Shown here piece by piece: positions 31,401 through 42,100 of a stretch of DNA of 64,000 nt. The notes below the pieces were generated by a model. It did not search any database. It had not been told where the DNA came from and was given only the letters and a program-made list of their open reading frames with translations. Positions within the stretch are counted from its first letter, which is position 1. Each line of letters opens with the position of its first letter. The stretch is from positions 930,001 through 994,000 of the forward strand of contig JARUPZ010000020.1 of assembly GCA_031213475.1 (NCBI GenBank). The letters are read 5' to 3'. A program made the position numbers and the translations under genes. The DNA is from Nereocystis luetkeana (Eukaryota; Sar; Phaeophyceae; Laminariales; Laminariaceae).

Positions 31401-32714
31401 TCACTCGTGAGCCTTGAGCCACGCCTCCTCGCTGCATGGCAAGGCCCGCGCAATCGACGCACCACGACGGTCCGCCGTCTGCTTGTGCAGGTGGGGCAGC
31501 TTGAAGGTGTTGTCACCTTTCGCCAGCATGATTTGCTCGAGGACGGCCTGGTAGGTCGTCCAGATCCTGCCAAGGACCACCGCCTCCTGCGCCACGAACA
31601 CCCTGCCCACCTCCTCGATGAGCTCGTCCACCGTTAGCAGCGTCGTCCGATCCTGGAGGGACTGGATGGAGTTAAAAAACCCCAAGTCCAGGATGTTTGT
31701 GTCGGGGCTGTTGGGCGGCTGGTTGATGAGCCGAATATTCCACCCGTCAGCAGTACCCGCCGCCACAATGTCCGGGTCGTCGACGATGTTGTGTGCCGGA
31801 GCATTGTCCTGCTGGACGTAGACGTCCCCCGGCCCACCCGGCCACGCAGCCTTGATGGCAGGGAAAACTTCCTCCAGCATCTTCTCCTTATACACCTGCT
31901 TGGTCACCTCGACCATGTGCGTCACCATCGTCCCCGCAGCCCTGTTCCTGCTGTTGCGTCGGGCCGGCGCCCTCCTGGTGAACGGGAAGATGCCGATCTT
32001 CCCGTCGAAGGTCCTGTTGTTCACAGTGTCCCTGCGCGGTCGCCCGACGACCGCCAGGAACATTACCTTCTTGATGTCCGACTTGTGCTGCACCTTCTCC
32101 ACCGGCAGATCTTCGCCGTCAGCGAGGTAGTATCGCTGACCATTCTTCTTGATGAAGAACCATTTCTCGTCTACCATGACCACGTTGTCCATCGTGTCGA
32201 AGACACGAGCACCACCATGGCGTTCACGCACCCAACGCAGGGCCCAATCCACCCTCTTCTTCTTGCCCTCTTCCGTGAGAAGCGGCTTGAGGAATCGAGA
32301 CGCCGCACGCAACCCCAGGCGCTTGAGGTTGTTGCGAAGGGTTTGTTGGGAGAGGCCCAGTTGGGTTGCAACAGCCCTCTGGGTGGTGCGATTTTTCAGC
32401 GGTATGTCCGTCAGTAGTTCCTTGTATTTGTCGACGTCGATGCGTTTCCTACCCGAGTTTCCACCACGGCTGTTGCGCAGTTTGATGTCTCCCACACCGT
32501 CGGCCCTCTGCTGCTCGAAGAGATGCCACACTGACATGACCTGCCAGCGGGAACACTTGAACGTCTTCGCTGCGTTCAGGAGGTCGCCCCGCGCAAGTTT
32601 CCCTGCAGTACTGCCGGAAAGGAGGTGCTCGATCAAACGCTGTCTCGTTTTTTCGTCCAGATTATTGCGTCGCGCCTTGTTGGGAGCAGCTCCAGAAACT
32701 GGCATCTCGAACAC
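31401..32714 (-). CDS. Tc1/mariner transposase, DD39D type, intact frame
   Basis: A 437-codon uninterrupted frame encodes a mariner-family transposase that cuts and pastes DNA at TA sites. Residues about 19-140 hold helix-turn-helix DNA-binding segments (for example TQRAVATQLGLSQQTLRNNL). The catalytic DDE/D domain follows: D182 in VMVDEKWFF, D303 in QQDNAPAH and D343 in ILDLGFF. Exactly 39 residues separate the second and third acids, the DD39D class known from plants and heterokonts. NSPDTNILDLGFFNSIQ is the family C-terminal signature. Composition is GC-richer than the surroundings. It lies just downstream of the ATG13 stop. I could not locate the terminal inverted repeats or TA duplication, so element ends are undefined. 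The frame looks functional. Confidence 0.93.
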   Translation of the reverse strand: MFEMPVSGAAPNKARRNNLDEKTRQRLIEHLLSGSTAGKLARGDLLNAAKTFKCSRWQVMSVWHLFEQQRADGVGDIKLRNSRGGNSGRKRIDVDKYKELLTDIPLKNRTTQRAVATQLGLSQQTLRNNLKRLGLRAASRFLKPLLTEEGKKKRVDWALRWVRERHGGARVFDTMDNVVMVDEKWFFIKKNGQRYYLADGEDLPVEKVQHKSDIKKVMFLAVVGRPRRDTVNNRTFDGKIGIFPFTRRAPARRNSRNRAAGTMVTHMVEVTKQVYKEKMLEEVFPAIKAAWPGGPGDVYVQQDNAPAHNIVDDPDIVAAGTADGWNIRLINQPPNSPDTNILDLGFFNSIQSLQDRTTLLTVDELIEEVGRVFVAQEAVVLGRIWTTYQAVLEQIMLAKGDNTFKLPHLHKQTADRRGASIARALPCSEEAWLKAHE

Positions 32715-33120
32715 AATGTGGGAAGTACTCCAACCGGCGATTGCCGCGCGCGAGCTCCGTTTGCTGGTTGGCGAGGTGGCTCGAGCGAGGGGGTGGTGTG
32801 GTTGTTTTGCTCCAAAGCTCGGTTTTTGGAGTTCCAGTGATATCCACGAATACGATGAAAAAAACGGGGTCTAAAAAAACATGAAACAACACAAGATACG
32901 CCGCAAAACGTCTGAAAGTAGGTTATATTTTTTGTCGGACTCCTGGTATATCATACTGCCTGCACTCATTCATGTGCTCTTAGAATGATTCAGAAAACAA
33001 GCGCTATTTATGGAGCACGTCCTTGGCTCTTTCTCGCTTTTCTACCCAAAAGCGCTTCCCTCCGTTGCTCCGTCACTCCTAGCGGTGGCGACACTGCCAC
33101 TGCTACCAGGACCTCGGACG

Positions 33121-36100
33121 TTACGACCGCTGACGCTCCAGCTCCAAGTGAAACTGTCGGAAGCCATCCAGCTCCTCTTCCAATGACCGCTGCCACAAAC
33201 GCAAGCACGGACGGCACGCAACGGCACGTAGCGGCTCAACTCAAAACTTCACGTTGCGGTTATCCTCCTCTTGTTGTTGCTCACTATTGCAGGCGGCAAG
33301 CGTGATCCGTGACTTTCACGTACCCGCGATCAAGACGCAACGCCACTACCGTTTCACAGCTTCGGTTTGCAAAGTAAAATCCGACTAAGTACTGCTCGTC
33401 AAGTGTTTGGGTGAACACGGAATATCTAGACAGGACGCGACAAAAATGTGGAATTTCGCCAAAACGTCGCGGTGCCTATGGTCTATAGATAGAGTACCAG
33501 ATAATATCATAGAGGAAGATAATGTAGAAAACCAAAGACAAAAAAAACATGTTTATTTCCTAGCAATATACCGAAAGCGATGACAGTCTATGAACAGAAG
33601 AAGTAACTATACAAAATATCACGATTAACACGAGCACTCACCACTGTTTTCCCTACCCCCTCCTCCCCATACATTTCGCCTGCATTAGAGTACGATGTGG
33701 CCGTGGCAGCGGCAACCCCTTCCCAGTTTGCCGCATCTGTATCTGCATCACCACGTTCCCGCGAAAACCCCAGTGCCTGTGCTGCTTGCTCTGTACTTGC
33801 CATTGGCGGGCTATTCTGCATCAACAAATCAGACCTAAGACGGCGCAAAGGACAACGCACGTATCATACAAGTGTCACACGAAGTATTAGTAAAAAGTTT
33901 CGTTAGGTACGATTCAGACAACGTAAAAATCGTACCGTGGACCAGCTTCGGTTATAACACAAATACGAGCTCGACACGGTGTGCGATTATAACAAAACGA
34001 GTTTTTCGCAAAGCAGACTTGTTTTCAAGGGCGGAATAGGGGCTTGATGATAACATTCCACGACTGAAGAATTTCGGGTTTACGCCCGATCCACCCACGC
34101 TCACACGGTGAACATCTCTCTGTTTACGTCTAGCACATGACGAGGTGCACACGGTTCATAGGGCCTACAGTAGGTCTGTAATGCCCACGCAACAAATTTC
34201 CGTCCGTTGCCTGTGTTTTTTTTTACATACTTGCAGCATCTAACAATGCCTTGGACAGTGATTTTCAGGTGAGTTACCAAAAGCATAGACGCCAGTCGTC
34301 AGTGGGCCAGCGGTACCGTGCCCACCACGGGAGCCTTCGAAACCAATCCAACTATTAACCCTTTTAGAACCGCAGTCCCGTTCTGGGGACAAACCAGTCA
34401 AATTTCAAGTAGTTTTGTCCCCAAACGGGACTGCGGTTCTAAAGGGGTTAATACGCTTCACCAATATCGCACGCCAATCAGGATGGTCGTCCGGCGCAGC
34501 GGCACAAACGCATGAGGCAAAATGTAGTGGCATTAGCAGGTCGTGCGGCAAACACACGCTGACCCCGTCGACTCGCGGCGCAACTGCCGTGTGGTGTATT
34601 TGATTTGGTGAGCAAAGTTGCAAATACTGCACATATATCTATAAAGTCTATTAGTTGTTCGTTCGTACCTACTGTAAGTTTCCAGTTAGCAGTTAACAAT
34701 GCATGAACGTGGTATACGATATACAGCAGTAGACTCTATAATCTACTCCAAACTAAGTATTGTACCATATTCTACTGACAACGCGGCGTATGGCAGAATA
34801 TTGCCAGGTACGAGGTACCCGATACGTAGACTGTATGTAGGTGGGCCAGAACCCATCTAATTTTTCAACATAACCTATAACCGTGGCGAATATTCATGGT
34901 GAAAAAGTCCATTGCACTCCACATACTATACTCACTTTGAACTCGAGGCAGAGCACAACGCGAACAGGCTAGTCGGAGGTAAACTTGCCGCGACGCCCCT
35001 CCCATCATCGACCCCAAAAACGCTGGGATCTTGCGCAAGTGGTTCGATTCGTTCGTCGAGCATCTCCACCGCAAACGGCAAGCCCTGCCAGCCCTGCCAA
35101 GAGACGGACGACGAGCGAGCGAGACAGATTGCAAGGCACCACCTTACACGTTAGAATGAAGTCAGTGATTAAAACACCGGCGAACCAACAGTATAATCTG
35201 GAACGGCAACATCAGCAGCGAAACCAACGATCCATATGTGACCGTTCCGACAGCGTCTCGGGGACTCACGTCAGGAAATACTGAAACATAGTTGGGTGGA
35301 ACGCATGACCGAAGTGCGATGATACCATAATCGGGGCAATACGTGCGGGAGGGTCTGCCGTTCTGCCGCAGTAATATAGTACCTGCCTCCTTCTACATGC
35401 TACATGGAAATGAAGAAGAACGCTGGCAGGCAGGTCCATATCAACATCTCATATCTCATTACATCCCACCCACACCTCTGAAGGGTCTGTTCCCGCCACT
35501 TTGTTGGGTCTTGCATGCGCCAACCTTCCTGTTGTGATGGGCGATGATCGAGATGCTGGTCGACGTGCAGAAGTGGCCTTGTCAACCACCGTGGGAGGCT
35601 GGATGTTCTCTGGTCTGCGCCCCTTCCACGAGAAAGGCGACTCTGGAAGCGTCTCAAGGAGGGCAGGCGAACCACTCGCACTACCAAGCAAGCCCAATGC
35701 AGCGCGAGGCCCCTGACACGTTACTTCTGAACCATGGTGCAACTTGGCATCAAGGCCCAGGGAAGGCGACTCCTCCGCCCCCCGCCCGCTGATTCCTTGC
35801 CCAACTACGCCTCCGTGTCCACGAGGGTCGACACAAGGGGGTTCGAAGGGCGGGCTGAAACTGACCAAGGGTTGGCCCAGTCGGAACGGCGAGCCATCGG
35901 CCTCCACCCCTGCAGGTCTCGCCGATGAAAACTCTTCGCAGTACGAGAACGGAGGTGTCAACGCAGGTGGTCGTTGGGCGTACGTGTCGGGCCCATGCCC
36001 TGCTGTGCTACCATTGCCGTGCACCTGCGAAAAAGAAAACAATGCCCGTATCAACATGTCACGTAGGGGCCGCCACAACGTCGCTGAAGCAACAACGTGC

Positions 36101-39100
36101 GCGCCTTACAGGATAATCCGTTGATTGATTCCCTGTAGAACTTGTCATAATAGAGCTGAAGTAAACGCGTGTGAAAATAGTACCAGACCAGATGCATACC
36201 TGGCAAATACTACCAGTTCCTGTAGTATAGTGCATGTAGCACCTAAGACAGCACTTGCTACTCCTGTGAGAGCGAGTAAGGCAGCGAACAAGTAACGCGG
36301 TTTTAAGGTCGTAGACACCACTCCTGCTAAATATCACGGCTGACACAACTCTAGTATTCGAGTATCTCCGTGGGGGGGAAGGGGAATACTCGGCTTACCG
36401 ACAGCAAGGCCTGTTCGCGTGGCACTGGTGTTGCCGACGGCGCCTCGCAAATCGAATTTCGCCTGTAAAACCGCCGTGCCGTGGCATCGGTTCCCTCCTC
36501 TCCTCCCAGTGCACGTGCCGTCTGCACAGTACGGGCAAACAAGGGACATTTGTGACAACCACCCGCGTATTCCTAAACATTACCCCACCATGAGCGAACG
36601 GGCATGGGTTTCATACTGTAGTACAAGTATAATACAACGTCAGCAGGCATACGTCAACAAAAAGCTGGTTCACTACTCGTACGATACGCGGGAGGAGTAC
36701 GAGCACTCAAACAAACCACAGCACAACGGCGGCAGAGTCCTGACACCCGTCGGTTTGTATCACGGCTTGGAGAATCGAAGTCAGAACGCTCACCAAACCT
36801 CGTTGCCCCAAAATGCCGCCCCGTAAATGCTTGTCTTGCACGTGGAAGCCAGCCAGGTGTGGCTCCGGCAGAGATCCTTCTTTTCCGTCAACGTCGCTCT
36901 GTACACCGGCACATCAGTACGTTAACGTCAACATCAACATCAGGGTAATTGAAATTTCTCAATCAACTGTGAAGAAAGTGGACTGCTGATTTTACAAGAC
37001 CTTCCCCGCAATCGCATCGATCAGTAAACCCGTCATAGCTGCTGCTCTTCAAAATCATCCAAATGATCGAAATCATCCAAATGATCCAGCAACGTTGCAA
37101 CATTAATCGGCATACCTCAAGGCTACCGTGCGGCTCGAGGGAGCGAAACGCGTCAGGTGCGCAGTGAGCCACATATTCTGCCGAGCAATGTCGGTCAGAG
37201 TTCCTCCTCCCCACGCTGCGAGCAAATGCCTCCACATTATTCTGCGCCATGCAGCCACCATGTCCTGGCGGCTGCAGCCTAAACAAAATGAGCATGGGGA
37301 AGAGCGGGAAGTTGGGCGTTTGTGCGTGTGTGCGCTCGACGGGCGTTCCTCGTCGGCCACTGAAGTACACCAATAAACCTACCGAGCACAGTGGCCTGCC
37401 TCACCATTGGCACCATGGCACTAGCCGCACTTTACAGGAGCGGCACCGCTAACGCAGACATACAATATCCATCATAGCGTGTAGTCATTCAATGCAGCCA
37501 GAGGCGCGAACTGCAGCACCCCATTTCGGTGTCATCCTTTGCCGTTTGGTGAACACACGCAAGTGGAATCGCTCACAAAGGAGTTGCGATTCTTGTATCC
37601 CAAAGGGGCCAACAATTAACATGACATGGGAACCCATAAAAAACGGACAGCACGAGTTTGTCTGCCACGACGGCGCTCTTGTACGTTAGGATACGCGCAG
37701 TGACCCATGCCCGTGTAGGCTCAGGGGCTGTTTCAGGGGTTGGAATGACGGGGAGTCCACGTGCGTTGGAGTGACGATGCGCCTTGCGTTCGCAGAGGAG
37801 GCACAGCTCTCTTGCACGCGTGTCTCGCGCTAGGCTGTTAATGTTGTTGCGCGTGCGGCATCGGGCTTATATATGGTACACGTTTGACTATTCTTCGTCC
37901 GTGATTACCTGGTAAGTTACTACCTTTCGCAGATCAGACTATGGTGGTGGTTGGGCTCAATGACTCAATTTTTCCATGGGACTTGTTTCTTGTGGCTGCA
38001 AACCATATTGCTCGTGCAGGGTTGCACCATTTTCAGTACGTCTTGAGACGTAAGAATCGCCTCTGACGAAAGCTGTAAATGAAAAACATGTCATATATCA
38101 CATTTCGATTCCACTACTCCAAGGCTAGCCGGAGGCAATCTCACATGTGCAACACTACTGTGCCTCGTGCAGAACTCACCCAGCAACAGCTCGCACACAA
38201 GGATCTCGCGTGTCCGCGTCAGCATTAGGCCCCAAGTCTAGCGGCTCCATGTTCACGTCGGGCCTGGTCGAGCAAGCATTCAATTGCACACAATCAACTG
38301 TGTAAGACTCACGTGACACCACACTAAATAACGACACGGACGTTTGGTCGACCGTGCCCAGTCACTACTCGGCAGACCAAATCAATGTTCAGCTCACCCG
38401 CTCGGCGCAACGTGAGCAACATCGTACGTAATACCACAATGAAAAGGCCCGGATTTGACCTCACCCTTGCCGTCCACCTGGCAACAGTTTATGCCGATGA
38501 GGTCCCGGCGTCAGAAATGGAGCCGGCCCCTGCCCCAGAGGTTTGTTGCCACGCTTATGGGCGTACCCATGCCCTTGCTCTGGAGACGGCCAGTGCAGCA
38601 CGTCTGGCCCTTGTCCGGGGTTTGCCTCATCGACCGTCCCAGCATCATCGTGACGGTGGTGCTGCAAATCTATTCGGGAATGTGGATCGATCGCTGCCCC
38701 CGAATCGGAGGGAAGAGCAATCTCCAGACCCCCCGTGGCGTCGGTGCAAAATCGTTGCCTTTCCAATCCGGTACCTCGGCTAGAGCTATACCCATCGGAC
38801 CCATCGGTACCAGTGCCTGCCGCCATGGCTCCGTCCTCTTGCATAGTGGCTAGTCTTTGCCACTGCTCGTGGCTCGTTTCTCCTCCAGATACCGCCGCCA
38901 CCGCCGTCACCGTGGGTGAGGCAGCCGCAGGTGAAGGTGAAGGTCCCGGTGCATCTCCCTCATGCTCATCACGAAGACCAACGGTGTGCTCGTAGTCGTG
39001 CGGCACGTAGTCCTGGATGATGCTCGTCGTCATGTTGGGTGCCAGACTCGAAGTTTTCTTCTTGACCGTCTGTCCGTGCTGATACGCCTGGTGATCAGGG

Positions 39101-42100
39101 TGAGCAAGCCAACATAAACGGGCATGGAGACCAAAGCAGCACGGTATTAAGCCATGATACATACCCTGGTAATCTACAAGATCTGTTCACAATGCATGCT
39201 TGCCCTTAAACCATGACCAGCATCTTCCACCATCATCCAGCTAGCCGCCTGAAACGTTAAATCGCTTGTTTATGACCACGAGCGTTTATAATTCACTTCC
39301 GAATAATGCTGCTCGTGCGTACCTGGTATGATTTAGTTGCTGCATTTGACGCGTGACGCGCTTTCGGGCGGTAAACGTTAGGAGGAAAGGTGCACAGGGT
39401 GTTTGGTAGTACAGTTGTACCCACGACATCACACAGTCGACGCATGAGATCCAAAGGCCGAAAAGCCAATAATGACCTGCAACAACCCAATCGAGCTGCC
39501 AAGTGAGGAACACCCGTTCAAGGCCACACCACGTGGATAGCATGTCAACATAGCATGTCAAGACATAGTTCAGTTGTAGGAGGCCATACCCTCGAAGGAC
39601 CTTACTGGAAAACAAAACGAAACCAACGGCATGCTCATGCATAATAAACACTTGTCCAAAGACATACACGATCGTGGCGCACCTTCGAGTCGACGCCTCT
39701 AAGATACGTCACCTTCATCTTGATTTTCCCATGGGGTGCTTCCAACGGCTTGAAGGAGTACGAATCCGTCGTCGATGCAGTTTGGCCGCCATGACCCACA
39801 TGGGTGTTCACATGAGTCTCGTCTTTCTCTCCACTGCCGGCGCTGGAAAACTCCAGACCTAAGCCGCCTCTGCTCAAATCGAGTATGGGGTATAAGCAGA
39901 ACCCCATGTCATCCCGCGTGTCCACAAGGGCTCTATCCCTGCTGTCATACGCCTTTTCGATCCGTTCATGCACCTGCACTCGGTCGGCAAGATATTCATA
40001 TAAATGAATAAGGGTTGAGTGCACAGCAGTAACACAAATGCTGTAGACTACAGTACTCGTACGTATTATTAATATTAATAGTAGCGGTTATTTACCATAC
40101 TTCGTGTTCACTCCTACTGTACTCTCATACTATTATTAGGTACTGTATGGTATAGTACAACCCGACAACGATATGCGTTGCGTGCTGCCCCTAGGCGTTA
40201 CCTTGTAACACGCGTCTTATGATCAGGGCGGTAGAGGTCGGTGTAAGTCTTAACGTTAGAGTTCGGTTGGGAGCTGCCCATCCGAACAGACAGCCAACGA
40301 AGGATGGTTACTGGAGTACGTACGTAGGGTTTGCGTGAACCATTTTTCCAAGTGGATGGGCGTCAGCAATTTGAACCAAAAATGATGTACAGGAATCGTG
40401 GTCCCGATATGGCGGTCCATACTGTGAAGAGAGAGGTATTGAACCCGCTGTTTAGGGCGATACCGCTACCGCTATCTCGGAGGTGTCAATAACAGCGGCG
40501 TCACCCGCTATATCGGGAATAAGCGCTACAATCGCTGAACAACACTATCTTGACAGTGTCATGTGTGTTATATTCTTGTTGGAGTACGAGGTACGACGTA
40601 CTAAAGTACAGCGGGGGTGCAATGCATTTGTACACACGTGCGTATAGTATACATGTGGAGTGTGTCACTCAAAGAAAGAGAGCTCGCCGGAACAACACAG
40701 GTATGCACAGATGCTTCCACCAACTGAGATTAAACAATGTTTGAAAGAAAAAAAAACTACAGGTACTTTGCGTACGGTACACAAAGTACTTCGGGAGAGT
40801 ATTCCCGGGTTCAATACTCTTGGATATTCCCCGTACTGGAAGTATTTGGGATGTTGGTACATACTGCTGCACTCTTGTGGTTCTGTACTGCACATACTCT
40901 CGGGGTTCTGCACTGTTTATACTCCCAGTCAGTACTCGCAGTCTTTAGGACTTACATATGATAGGTGCCTTGAATGTAACGGCCATAGTACTTGCCAATT
41001 ACATTTTCGGCTTCTTGTTCCTTTGACCGGTAACAAAGCAAAACAAGCCGAATATTACTTCTTGTACTCCCAGCACTCGCAGTAGTTAGGCCGCATGTAC
41101 AGCAATACTATGGTGTTTGCGAAGTTCAGATTATGGTTCGGTTTAGCCTATTTCTATTCTCCCGATCCCAAAGAATAATTAACGTCCCAAAATCGGGACT
41201 CAAAATCGGCTCATATGACCCATATCTTTACAATTTTTTCGGGTTGGGTTTGGCTTTTTGGGTTTCGATTAGGATCATCAAGTTATTGGCCAGGACAACC
41301 CGGAATCGCCCCGGACGAATGAAAACATCGTATTTGGCAAGAGATCATAATCGTCTACGAGTACGTCAGGTACTCATCGCAGAGCGTACTGCAGCAGCCA
41401 GAAGGAGGGAGGCATGATACATGGGTTGCCTCTCACCACCAAGCTATCTAACCAAGCGCACGGCCCATTTGGAGCCCTCGGTATGGCCGGCAAAGGCATA
41501 CGGCCATATGAGGCGGAGGGCTGGCAGGGTGCAGCTTCAACATCGTTGACGGCGCCGTGTGCGTTGTGGACTGCTGCTGAAGTTGTTGCTCTGCTGTGCT
41601 GCTTGTTGTTGCTGCGGCAACAAAGTAGCGGTAAACTCTGGGCTCTGGGGCGTGATACCGCACCACAGACACACCCACAGCACGCCTACGCATGCACTGC
41701 ACAACAGGCCCCGGTCGATCGATTGGCACTCTTCGCATGACTGCCATAGAGCACACACAAACGCAGCGAGCCAGCAGCAGCAGCAGCAGCAGGGAGCAGC
41801 GTCTCGTACGAAGCCGTTGGTGTTCCATTTTTCGTGCTTTTATTTCGTTATTTGTCATTTGTTGCTGTATTCTAAATTCCTAGAATTTTATTTCCAGTTC
41901 AAAGCCCGATTATGTTTTGGTTTGGTGAGTAGCCTATGGTTCTCAACCCAACCATAATCGGTTCTTTCGCAAACACCCTAAACTCCGTACTCGGGGTACG
42001 ACATGTACTCGATACACCGAGCTCGGAGTATGGCGTACCACTATTAATACTGTAGGAGTATCTGTGCAGATATGAAAATACTTCGGAGTATGTCATGCTG

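Noticed and set aside
34237-34269. Plus-strand mini-exon with good AG and GT borders
   Set aside because: Only about 32 bp, inside an ATG13 intron, with no partner exons in phase found.
34450-34605. Minus-strand exon-like frame with DGVSVCLPHDLLMPLHFA
   Set aside because: Its splice phases do not fit between ATG13 exons 9 and 10, while those two exons join each other in phase.
41448-41858. Gln/Leu-rich frames near 41.5-41.9 kb
   Set aside because: Driven by CAG and CTG microsatellites inside ATG13 intron 3.
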